From Erysipelotrichia bacterium (lineage in GTDB: Bacteria; Bacillota_I; Bacilli_A; RFN20; CAG-826), in contig JAAZFR010000041.1 of the NCBI GenBank assembly GCA_012971835.1, positions 1 to 5,495 on the forward strand: a DNA stretch of 5,495 nucleotides, written 5' to 3'. A model generated the notes under the pieces. That model did not search any database and was not told the origin of the DNA. It worked only from the letters and a program-made list of their open reading frames with translations. The translations under genes were made by a program, and so were the position numbers. Within the stretch, counting starts at the first letter, position 1, and each line of letters opens with the position of its first letter. This document shows, in pieces, positions 1-5,460 of this stretch.

Positions 1-69
1 AAAATGCTCAATATTCTTCCTAGTCGCCTTCAAGATTATATACTCAATAAGTTTTTTAGAAATGACTAA
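1..69 (+). CDS. 3' end of an upstream gene, possibly a short-chain dehydrogenase (partial)
   Basis: Frame 1 is open from the window edge to a TAA at 67-69 and gives 22 residues, beginning KMLNILPSRLQ and ending NKFFRND. The stop is 5 bp from the convergent stop of the XRE gene, as expected for two tightly packed convergent genes. The pattern of a hydrophobic, basic tail with LPSRLQDYILNKFFR resembles C-termini I associate with SDR-family NAD(P)-dependent oxidoreductases (the DltE-like group), but 22 residues are too few for a firm family call. It could also be chance open frame, or a small peptide starting at the ATG at 4. The rest of the gene would lie before the window. Confidence 0.4.
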   Translation, partial: KMLNILPSRLQDYILNKFFRND

Positions 70-74
70 ATCTA

Positions 75-674
75 TTATCGTCTAATAAAATACCATAATA
101 TCATCGCTAATTGAGCGGGGGCTCCCAAAATAAAAATGAGCCAAAAATTTTGATTGCTTATCATAAGAAGGTATAAATAAACATTGGCCAATACCGTCCA
201 AACAAAAATCGACCATATAATTAAATTGAGAAGCTTGGTTCCCCATAAGCGATTGAAGTAGTAGGCGAGCAAACAACTAATAGGAAGGGCGCTTATAAAG
301 ATTAGCCAAGCATGTCGGGCGTTTTCTCCGAGTGAATCTTTAAACATCTCGACATAGATAAAACTTATGATCGCAAAAAGCCAAACAATAGAAATTGAGA
401 ACAAAGCTATAAAGATGCGCTTAAGGACAATGCCGCTTTCGCTTTTTTCGTCTTTAGATGAAAAGCGTTCATCAATCAAATTAGCGACCGTAACGCCATA
501 AAAATCAGCTACAATCTCCAACGTTTCAATCGTCGGCGTTACTTCCGCTCTTTCCCAGCGGCTAATCGCGTTGTCGGAATAATTTATTTTAATAGCCAAT
601 TCTTGTTGGGTCAGATTATTTTTACGTCGGAGGTAAACTAAGTTACTTGCAATCGCGTCACGATACTTGTTCAT
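75..674 (-). CDS. XRE-family transcriptional regulator with four C-terminal membrane helices
   Basis: This 199-residue protein has an N-terminal Cro/C1-type helix-turn-helix at about residues 8-67. Its typical signature is LTQQELAIKINYSDNAISRWE (residues 21-41), followed by P47, T51-L52 and a Y59-G60-V61 segment. A short charged linker (70-81) leads to four hydrophobic segments at about 87-108, 121-140, 148-170 and 177-197, and the protein ends in two arginines. The sequence therefore shows a DNA-binding domain tethered to the inner face of the membrane. Regulators of this layout occur in Firmicutes; the signal sensed is unknown. The start ATG at 674 is preceded only by a weak AAGAGA-like ribosome site. 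The gene is divergent from the acyltransferase/glycosyltransferase operon, which makes that operon and its own promoter the first candidate targets. No catalytic residues are visible in the membrane part. Confidence 0.88.
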   Translation of the reverse strand: MNKYRDAIASNLVYLRRKNNLTQQELAIKINYSDNAISRWERAEVTPTIETLEIVADFYGVTVANLIDERFSSKDEKSESGIVLKRIFIALFSISIVWLFAIISFIYVEMFKDSLGENARHAWLIFISALPISCLLAYYFNRLWGTKLLNLIIWSIFVWTVLANVYLYLLMISNQNFWLIFILGAPAQLAMILWYFIRR

Positions 675-690
675 ATCATTTCTCTTTTCA

Positions 691-711
691 TTAGCAAAAA
701 GTTAGCAAAAA
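691..711. repeat. Direct repeat TTAGCAAAAA x2 overlapping the XRE promoter
   Basis: TTAGCAAAAA occurs at 691-700 and again at 702-711, separated by one base, so the copies are spaced 11 bp apart, about one helical turn. The pair covers the -10 element and the expected transcription start of the minus-strand XRE promoter. Two half-sites on the same face of the helix suit a dimeric XRE protein repressing its own gene; this role is inferred. The repeat could also simply reflect A/T-rich promoter DNA. Confidence 0.55.
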
Positions 712-727
712 TACGATAAATTGTCAA
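699..727 (-). promoter_or_regulatory. Sigma-70/SigA-type promoter of the XRE gene
   Basis: On the minus strand a perfect -35 TTGACA (722-727) is followed by exactly 17 bp and then TAACTT (699-704), with TG one base upstream of the -10 (TGC-TAACTT), an extended -10 arrangement. Transcription would begin near 692, leaving a leader of roughly 18 nt before the ATG at 674. This is the best promoter visible in the window. Confidence 0.75.
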
Positions 728-734
728 TTTCCCT

Positions 735-762
735 TTTGCTGGGAATGTCGCTCCCTAACAAA
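735..762. repeat. Imperfect dyad in the divergent intergenic region
   Basis: GGGA (741-744) and TCCC (752-755) form an inverted repeat around a 7-nt centre, flanked outside by TTTG (735-738) and CAAA (759-762) with a mismatched/bulged joint between the arms. It sits between the XRE promoter and the acyltransferase gene. It could be an operator or a small leader hairpin; there is no T tract, so it is not a terminator. The pairing is short and may be chance. Confidence 0.25.
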
Positions 763-820
763 GGAAGGCCTATTTGCGCATTTCCAATTGCATGTTAATG
801 GTCATTTCTTGAAAATATGT

Positions 821-825
821 GAAGG
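821..825 (+). promoter_or_regulatory. Ribosome binding site that sets the first acyltransferase start
   Basis: GAAGG lies 5 nt before the ATG at 831. The in-frame GTG at 819 has only A/T-rich sequence (TTGAAAATAT) upstream and would itself overlap this site, so the ATG is the better start. Confidence 0.6.
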
Positions 826-830
826 TCAAC

Positions 831-1604
831 ATGAAAAAGAAAGAAATCTATTATTTCTCGCCAGACGAAAAAGATGAATTCGTCACGCCTCCTAAGAAGA
901 TAAAGCGAATTAATGGCGATTATGTTTATATGCATAACAATTTATTGGTTAGACTTCTATCTTTTATTGCTTACTGGATGATTGCCATGCCAATCGCCTT
1001 TATCTATGCACGATTAATTAGAAGGGTTCATTTCGTCAACCGTTCCGCATTAAAGGCTTATCGACGAACCGGTTTTTTTGTTTATGCCAATCACACTCAC
1101 TCTTTAAGCGATGCTTTTACTCCTTGTCTCCTTTTATCGCCAAAAAGAAACTATACAATCGTTAATGCCGCAAACGTATCCTTGCCCGTCCTTGGCAAAG
1201 CGACAAAGCTATTAGGAGCCCTACCTCTTCCCGATGATATGTCTTCTAGTAAGAACTTTCTAAAGGCTATCGAGACAGTTATTGTTCGCGGTTATTCCAT
1301 CTTAATATACCCCGAGGCTCACATTTGGCCTTTTTATACAAAGATTAGAAATTTCGATGACAAGAGTTTTGTCTATCCTGCTCGTTTTGAGACGCCGGTT
1401 TTTGCAATTACTACCACCTATCAAAAGAAGAAACATGGATATAAAACGATTATTTACGCCGATGGCCCATTTGAAGCACCCCCTTATCTTGATCGTAAAG
1501 CTAAACAAACATATCTTTACGAAAGCGTAATTTCCGTGATGAGAAAAAGAGTTAATCTTTCAAATTTCGAAAAGCACAAATACGTTTTAAAGGAGAAATC
1601 ATGA
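831..1604 (+). CDS. PlsC-like membrane acyltransferase (lysophospholipid acyltransferase superfamily), first copy
   Basis: A 257-residue protein predicted to move an acyl group onto a lipid or glycolipid acceptor at the cytoplasmic face of the membrane. A basic N-terminal tail is followed by one hydrophobic segment (about 38-60). The catalytic motif is NHTHSLSD (N87, H88, D94); the His and Asp are five residues apart, one more than the classic H-x4-D. The downstream block is YPEAHIWP (160-167) with E162, where classic PlsC has FPEGTRS, followed by YTKIRNF. The classic motif II Arg is not visible (the region reads LGALPLPDD). I recognise this as a Firmicutes subfamily usually labelled 1-acyl-glycerol-3-phosphate acyltransferase, but the acceptor is not established. 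The start is the ATG with GAAGG upstream; starting at GTG 819 would add four residues. Its TGA overlaps the next gene's ATG (ATGA), so the two are translationally coupled. Confidence 0.85.
   Translation: MKKKEIYYFSPDEKDEFVTPPKKIKRINGDYVYMHNNLLVRLLSFIAYWMIAMPIAFIYARLIRRVHFVNRSALKAYRRTGFFVYANHTHSLSDAFTPCLLLSPKRNYTIVNAANVSLPVLGKATKLLGALPLPDDMSSSKNFLKAIETVIVRGYSILIYPEAHIWPFYTKIRNFDDKSFVYPARFETPVFAITTTYQKKKHGYKTIIYADGPFEAPPYLDRKAKQTYLYESVISVMRKRVNLSNFEKHKYVLKEKS
1589..1595 (+). promoter_or_regulatory. Strong ribosome binding site of the first GT8 gene
   Basis: AAAGGAG, 5 nt before the ATG at 1601, lies inside the last codons of the acyltransferase gene and supports the ATGA-overlap start. Confidence 0.75.
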
Positions 1605-2431
1605 ATATTGTCTATGCCGGAAACTATAAGGTTTTCGATGGCTTGCTAATTAGTCTTTTATCTTTGATTGAAGTCAACCACGAGGCCGTTGATGTCTATG
1701 TTTTGACGATGGATCTTACGGAATTAAGCGATGATTATATTTCTATCTCGCAAAGCGATTTAAACATTATCGAAAAGGAACTAAAAAAAGTTAATTCCAA
1801 AAGTCGGATTATCAGAATCGATGTTCGCGGTATTTTTGATAAGGCTCTTGCCTCATCAAAAAACTTAGTTAATCGCTATACGCCGTACGCTCTTCTTAGA
1901 CTACTACTAGATGACATTGAAATCATTCCCGATAAAGTCCTCTATCTTGATACCGATACAGTTATTAATAAAACAATTAACGAACTATATAGTATCGACA
2001 TTTGTAATTATGAATTCGCGGGAGTAAAAGATCGCTATGGCCGTTTCTTTTTTAACCCATGGTATTGCAATACGGGCGTTTTGCTCTTAAACATGAAAAA
2101 AATCCGTGAGACAGGTCTCTTAAAGAAAGTCGTTTCTTTACTTAACACCAAAAAAGTATTTTTAAGTGATCAAACTGGTCTTAACAAAATGGCAACAAGA
2201 AAAAAGATTATCGCCCGAAAATACAACGAACAAAAAAAGGTTAAACCAGAAACGGTTATTCGCCACTTCAGCATGCAGTTTCGCCTTTTACCTAAATTCT
2301 ATTTTATCAATGTAAAGCCGTGGAATATCGACGATGTTCACAACATCTACAAGTGCCACGAGTTTGATCATATCTTCACTAAATATTTAGAAATCAAAAG
2401 TGTAAAGGAGAACTATCTAAATGAAAACTAA
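1601..2431 (+). CDS. GT8-family glycosyltransferase, first copy (DQT variant)
   Basis: A 276-residue protein of the retaining GT8 family (fold and chemistry as in LgtC), which moves a sugar from UDP-sugar to an acceptor using Mn2+. Visible in order: an N-terminal nucleotide-binding strand MNIVYAGN (1-8); the metal-binding DxD as YLDTDT (115-120); the YCNTGVLLLNM block (155-165), the counterpart of the usual YFNSGVLxxN; DQTGLN (190-195), where most GT8 enzymes have DQDxLN; and a C-terminal HFS (222-224) followed 15 residues later by KPW (239-241). The distance from His to KPW is much longer than in the second GT8 gene. From memory, a Firmicutes GT8 subfamily shares this long spacing. There is no signal peptide or clear membrane helix, so it acts in the cytoplasm. 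Sugar donor and acceptor are unknown; the setting between acyltransferases suggests a glycolipid. It overlaps the gene before it by 4 bp and the one after it by 11 bp. Confidence 0.88.
   Translation: MNIVYAGNYKVFDGLLISLLSLIEVNHEAVDVYVLTMDLTELSDDYISISQSDLNIIEKELKKVNSKSRIIRIDVRGIFDKALASSKNLVNRYTPYALLRLLLDDIEIIPDKVLYLDTDTVINKTINELYSIDICNYEFAGVKDRYGRFFFNPWYCNTGVLLLNMKKIRETGLLKKVVSLLNTKKVFLSDQTGLNKMATRKKIIARKYNEQKKVKPETVIRHFSMQFRLLPKFYFINVKPWNIDDVHNIYKCHEFDHIFTKYLEIKSVKENYLNEN
2404..2410 (+). promoter_or_regulatory. Ribosome binding site of the second GT8 gene
   Basis: AAAGGAG, 10 nt before the ATG at 2421, lies within the end of the first GT8 gene. It supports the start that overlaps the upstream stop by 11 bp. 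Confidence 0.7.
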
Positions 2432-3362
2432 TCAAGTCCCTATTTTCTTTGCCTGTGATGATAATTACATTCCCTTTCTGGGCGTTGCTTTATCATCGCT
2501 TAAAAGAAATGCTAACAAAAAATATTCTTATCGTATCATCATTCTTAATGAAAGTTTAAAATGCGAAAACATGGAAAGAATAAATCGTTTAGCCGAAGAA
2601 TGGTTTACGATTGAATATTTCAACATTGCTCCGACAATTAACAAGCTTCGTGAAGCCTTATCATTGCGGCTTCGTGATTATTATAGCGTAGCTATTTACT
2701 ATCGGATGTTTATTCCATCTTTGTTTCCCGATCTCGATAAGGCAATCTATTTAGATGGCGATATTGTCGTCGTTGGCGACATTTCTCAATTTTACAATGT
2801 AAACATCGAAGGCAAACTCGTCGCAGCCGTCAATGATCGCCTCGTTTACGACACGCCAGAATTCGTGCGTTATGTCGAAGATGGCGTTGGCATCAAGGCT
2901 GAACAATATTTTAATTCCGGCGTCCTCGTCATGAACTTACAAGAATTCCGGGAGCAAGAAATCGAAAAGAGATTTATATATTTGCTGCTTAAATATAATT
3001 TTGATAGCGTGTGCCCCGATCAAGACTATTTAAATGTTCTCTGCCGTAATTCGAAGGTAATGTTGCCTATTTGTTGGAACAAAATGCCCCTTCCAGATGA
3101 AGCGTTTGATGCTTCGAGTGTCAAGATTTGCCACTATAACTCATTTGAAAAGCCCTGGCGGCATGATGGCGTTCTCTTTGGCGATATCTTTTGGCAAGAA
3201 GCAAGCCAAACCGAATTTTATGATGAATTAAAAGCGATGAAAGATCATTTTTCTAAACAAGACAAAGAAGAAGAGAATAACGCTGTTCGAAGTTTGATAT
3301 ATAATGCTGTTCGAATTTCAAAGCAAGAAAGCGTAACGTTTAAAAAGGTTTTGGGTCTATAA
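2421..3362 (+). CDS. GT8-family glycosyltransferase, second copy (canonical motifs)
   Basis: A 313-residue GT8 enzyme with the full standard motif set: IFFACDDNYIPFLGVAL at the N-terminus (8-24), AIYLDGDIVV with the metal-binding DGD (112-114), YFNSGVLVMN (163-172), DQDYLN (200-205), and HYNSFEKPW (238-246), whose His is expected to complete the Mn2+ site. It should transfer glucose, galactose or a related hexose from a UDP donor with retention of configuration; the actual sugar cannot be read from sequence. It differs from the upstream GT8 gene in every motif, so the pair probably add different sugars or act in sequence and are not a recent duplication. The C-terminal 45 residues are charged and helical-looking, carry a short NAVR repeat, and may help membrane association. 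No signal peptide. The stop is 2 bp before the next gene. Confidence 0.92.
   Translation: MKTNQVPIFFACDDNYIPFLGVALSSLKRNANKKYSYRIIILNESLKCENMERINRLAEEWFTIEYFNIAPTINKLREALSLRLRDYYSVAIYYRMFIPSLFPDLDKAIYLDGDIVVVGDISQFYNVNIEGKLVAAVNDRLVYDTPEFVRYVEDGVGIKAEQYFNSGVLVMNLQEFREQEIEKRFIYLLLKYNFDSVCPDQDYLNVLCRNSKVMLPICWNKMPLPDEAFDASSVKICHYNSFEKPWRHDGVLFGDIFWQEASQTEFYDELKAMKDHFSKQDKEEENNAVRSLIYNAVRISKQESVTFKKVLGL
3279..3315 (+). repeat. Partial 24-bp direct repeat in the 3' end of the second GT8 gene
   Basis: GCTGTTCGAA occurs at 3282-3291 and 3306-3315, exactly 24 bp (8 codons) apart, encoding NAVRSLIY followed by NAVRISKQ. It keeps frame and looks like a small slippage duplication in the variable C-terminal tail. 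A functional role is not evident. Confidence 0.5.
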
Positions 3363-3364
3363 AG

Positions 3365-4180
3365 ATGCTTACACCTGAAGTTAAAAATAACATTATTGAC
3401 TCCCTTAAAAAGGGAGAACTAAATAGTAAGGTGATGATTGGTGATCATGTTGTTACTTCTTTTGAACGTTCGCATTACATTATTCCATACGATAACACAA
3501 AACGGAAAATTACTAATAAGCTCAGGAGAGCAATCGCGACCTCAATCGTCAATGGTATGACCAAGAGAATAAATAAATCGACCAAGATAGAAGGTTTGGA
3601 AAACTTGCATGGCTATCAAGGTGCGGCCATCATCACCGCTAATCACTTCTCGCCCGTTGACTCAACGATTGTTCGCTATTTCGCAAATCGGATTGGTAAA
3701 AAACGAAAATTAACAATTGTTGTTGCCGAATCCAATATTTTCATGCCCGGCACTCTCGGTTGGCTCTTAAAAAGCGTCAATACAATGCCGTACACGCACA
3801 ATTTGTCCTATCTTGAGAATAACTTCAACCCCTCGCTCGAAAAGCGCTTAAAAGAGAGGCATCTCGTTTTATTCTATCCAGAACAAGAAATGTGGCCAGG
3901 CTATACTAAACCGCGCAATCTTAAACCTGGTGCCTATCACTACGCCTGCAAATATAACGTTCCCATCATTTCGACTTTTATCACGATGAAAGTTGTCGAA
4001 GATGCTATTAAGTATACGATTCACGTAATGCCGCTTATATACCCTGATCCTGAATTAACCTTTAAAGAAAACAAAGAGCACATGATGCAATTAGACTATT
4101 CATATAAAAAAATGTGCTACGAAAGTGTTTATAATAAAAAACTCACCTATGAATTCAGTGAGTCTGATTTGATATACTAG
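3365..4180 (+). CDS. PlsC-like acyltransferase, second copy
   Basis: A 271-residue member of the same superfamily as the first gene of the operon. A family-type N-terminal extension of about 75 residues precedes the catalytic core: [10 protein letters not shown] with N93, H94 and D99 (classic H-x4-D), then [19 protein letters not shown], where YPEQEMW (171-177, E173) replaces the usual FPEGTRS block. The shared YPE--W-P-YTK-RN string shows the two acyltransferases are related to each other, but they are divergent elsewhere and only the first has a strong N-terminal hydrophobic helix. The usual motif II Arg is absent ([10 protein letters not shown] region). The start ATG lies 2 bp after the GT8 stop; the nearest Shine-Dalgarno-like run (AAAAAGG, ending 3347) is too far away, so translation probably depends on coupling to the upstream gene. 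The acceptor is inferred to be the product of the neighbouring glycosyltransferases. Its TAG stop overlaps the trpB stop. Confidence 0.87.
   Translation: MLTPEVKNNIIDSLKKGELNSKVMIGDHVVTSFERSHYIIPYDNTKRKITNKLRRAIATSIVNGMTKRINKSTKIEGLENLHGYQGAAIITANHFSPVDSTIVRYFANRIGKKRKLTIVVAESNIFMPGTLGWLLKSVNTMPYTHNLSYLENNFNPSLEKRLKERHLVLFYPEQEMWPGYTKPRNLKPGAYHYACKYNVPIISTFITMKVVEDAIKYTIHVMPLIYPDPELTFKENKEHMMQLDYSYKKMCYESVYNKKLTYEFSESDLIY
4136..4163 (-). terminator. Probable intrinsic terminator of trpB, inside the convergent acyltransferase gene
   Basis: On the minus strand, 13 nt after the trpB stop, ACTCAC and GTGAGT (4158-4163 and 4141-4146 on the plus strand) form a 6-bp stem around an 11-nt loop containing TGAATTCA, directly followed by TTTTTATTAT. 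The stem is short and only half G/C, so termination may be partial. It lies wholly within the last codons of the plus-strand acyltransferase. Confidence 0.5.
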
Positions 4181-5349
4181 TCAATTTTTTGATTTCGATA
4201 GGCCGCTATTTGTTCGACATCTTTGTCACCCCGTCCTGATAAATTGACAACAATAATTTTATCTTGGCCTAGCGAACCGGCAAGTTTGATAGCTTCGGCA
4301 AGGGCGTGTGATGATTCGATAGCGGGAATAATGCCTTCGCACTTGCTGAGGAATTCAAAAGCGTTAACCGCTTCTTCATCGGTCGCGCTTTTGTAGACCA
4401 CACGGTTAATCGTATGCAAATATGCGTGTTCAGGTCCCACGCCTGGATAATCAAGCCCAGCCGAAATTGAATACACGGGCGATATTTCTCCATTCTTCTC
4501 TAATAAGCAAAGGGTGTTCATGCCGTGAATGATTCCTTCTTTACCTTTCGTAATGGTCGCAGCGTGTTGTTTGGTGTCAACACCTTTTCCAGCTGCCTCG
4601 ACACCAATTAAAGCGACACTTGGTTCATCAATAAAGTCATAAAAGGCGCCAATGGCATTTGAGCCACCACCAACACAAGCAATTACATAATCAGGTAAAC
4701 ACTTCTCTTTATCAAATAATTGATCTTTTATTTCTTCGCCGATAACTTTTTGGAAGTCGCGGACCATGACCGGATATGGATGTGGTCCGACAGCCGAACC
4801 GATTAAATAGAAGGCTGTATCTAATTCCTTACTCCACGCCATTAAAGCTTTATCTACCGCTTCTTTAAGTGTTTTTAGACCTTCATCGACAATAATTACG
4901 CGTGCTCCCAAAAGCTTCATACGATAGACATTCATGCTTTGTCTAATAACATCAACGCGCCCCATATATATGTCACACTCAAAGCCAAATAAGGCCGCAA
5001 CTGTCGCTGTGGCAACACCATGTTGTCCGGCTCCCGTCTCAGCAATTAGTTTTTTCTTGCCCATTCGCCTTGCCAATAAGGCTTGGCCGATAACATTATT
5101 AATTTTGTGGGCGCCTGTATGATTAAGATCCTCACGTTTTAAATATACTTTTGCTCCCCCGAGCTTCTTAGTCATGTTTTCCGCGAAATATAGAAGGGAA
5201 GGGCGATTAGCATATTCCTTTAAGTAAAACTTAAATTCTCGAATAAAGTCCTGATCATTCTTGTATTTAGCATAAGCAATTTCTACTTCTTTAACCGCTT
5301 TTAAAACATCTCCGCTAACTATTTGTCCTCCAAATTTACCAAATTCCAT
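4177..5349 (-). CDS. trpB: Tryptophan synthase beta chain
   Basis: Makes L-tryptophan from indole and L-serine with PLP, normally in an alpha2-beta2 complex with TrpA. The 390-residue protein carries all hallmarks: EFGKFGGQ at the N-terminus, [16 protein letters not shown] with the PLP-binding lysine K82, AETGAGQHG with catalytic E104, the phosphate-binding loop GGGSNAIG (227-234), [13 protein letters not shown] with D300, PAIESSHA with E345, and NLSGRGDKD with S371. The [11 protein letters not shown] form and the length mark it as the standard TrpB1 class and not the longer TrpB2. The start at 5349 has AGAGGA (5357-5362) about 7 nt upstream and gives the usual N-terminus; the in-frame ATG at 5409 lies inside the leader terminator hairpin and is not credible. 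No trpA or other trp gene follows; downstream is the convergent acyltransferase. Expression is controlled by the T-box leader. The missing partner could be elsewhere or absent, in which case the enzyme would salvage indole. Confidence 0.97.
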   Translation of the reverse strand: MEFGKFGGQIVSGDVLKAVKEVEIAYAKYKNDQDFIREFKFYLKEYANRPSLLYFAENMTKKLGGAKVYLKREDLNHTGAHKINNVIGQALLARRMGKKKLIAETGAGQHGVATATVAALFGFECDIYMGRVDVIRQSMNVYRMKLLGARVIIVDEGLKTLKEAVDKALMAWSKELDTAFYLIGSAVGPHPYPVMVRDFQKVIGEEIKDQLFDKEKCLPDYVIACVGGGSNAIGAFYDFIDEPSVALIGVEAAGKGVDTKQHAATITKGKEGIIHGMNTLCLLEKNGEISPVYSISAGLDYPGVGPEHAYLHTINRVVYKSATDEEAVNAFEFLSKCEGIIPAIESSHALAEAIKLAGSLGQDKIIVVNLSGRGDKDVEQIAAYRNQKID

Positions 5350-5356
5350 AATTGAT

Positions 5357-5362
5357 TCCTCT
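5357..5362 (-). promoter_or_regulatory. Ribosome binding site of trpB
   Basis: AGAGGA on the minus strand, 7 nt before the ATG at 5349. It lies downstream of the T-box terminator U-tract, so it is transcribed only on read-through, and it fixes the trpB start. Confidence 0.75.
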
Positions 5363-5389
5363 TTTCCTTTTTTGAAATTGGTGAGGTAT

Positions 5390-5430
5390 AAAAAAACACC
5401 TCGCAACATCGGGACGAGATGTTCGTGGTG
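5390..5430 (-). terminator. Competing intrinsic terminator of the trpB T-box
   Basis: CACC (5427-5430) pairs with GGTG (5397-5400), then after an A-A mismatch CG pairs with CG, and AACATC (5417-5424 region) pairs with GATGTT (5405-5410) with one bulged G, closing a short loop. Seven U residues follow (5390-5396). It reuses the bases of the antiterminator, so the two structures exclude each other, which is the switch. Confidence 0.85.
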
Positions 5431-5437
5431 CCACCCG
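5410..5437 (-). promoter_or_regulatory. T-box antiterminator with tRNA-acceptor bulge
   Basis: Read on the minus strand: CGGG (5434-5437) pairs with CCCG (5410-5413); the 7-nt bulge UGGCACC is at 5427-5433; ACGA (5423-5426) pairs with UCGU (5414-5417) around the ACAUC loop. This is the canonical helix A1 - bulge - helix A2 layout, with all eight pairs Watson-Crick. The UGGC part is expected to pair with the GCCA end of uncharged tRNA. Confidence 0.88.
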
Positions 5438-5442
5438 AATTC

Positions 5443-5460
5443 AAGAAACGATTGTTTCTC
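5443..5460 (-). ncRNA. Probable Stem III of the T-box leader
   Basis: GAGAAAC (5454-5460) and GTTTCTT (5443-5449) form seven pairs, including one G-U, around an AATC loop, five nt before the antiterminator. Its position and size match Stem III of T-box leaders. Confidence 0.6.

Noticed and set aside
82..276. Minus-strand open frame inside the XRE gene
   Set aside because: It overlaps the membrane part of the XRE coding sequence in another frame and shows no recognisable family or ribosome site.
774..815. Plus-strand promoter for the acyltransferase operon (TTGCGC at 774 or TTGCAT at 788 as -35)
   Set aside because: TTGCGC has only GTTAAT at 14 bp or poor hexamers at 17 bp, and TTGCAT pairs with GAAAAT at 17 bp, which would start transcription at or after the ribosome site. 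A promoter must exist nearby, but none is convincing.
819..830. GTG start at 819 for the first acyltransferase
   Set aside because: No Shine-Dalgarno sequence precedes it and the only site, GAAGG at 821-825, is positioned for the ATG at 831.
1302..1508. Minus-strand open frame opposite the first acyltransferase
   Set aside because: Antisense to the conserved YPEAHIWP region; no support as a gene.
3434..3436. Internal ATG (M24) as the start of the second acyltransferase
   Set aside because: AAGG is only 2 nt from it, and the ATG at 3365, 2 bp after the upstream stop, fits translational coupling and the family's longer N-terminus.
4169..4190. Intrinsic terminator for the plus-strand operon (TTGA/TCAA followed by T6)
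   Set aside because: The stem is four pairs, three of them A-T, with an 8-nt loop; too weak to call.
4269..4493. Minus-strand open frame within trpB
   Set aside because: A shifted frame of the well-conserved trpB C-terminal half; no independent start signal.
4934..5122. Plus-strand open frame opposite trpB
   Set aside because: Antisense shadow of the conserved PLP-site region of trpB.
5350..5409. Twenty-residue N-terminal extension of trpB from an ATG at 5409
   Set aside because: The codons run through the T-box terminator stem and U-tract and have no ribosome site; TrpB proteins normally start close to the FGxFGGQ motif, which is met by the ATG at 5349 with AGAGGA upstream.
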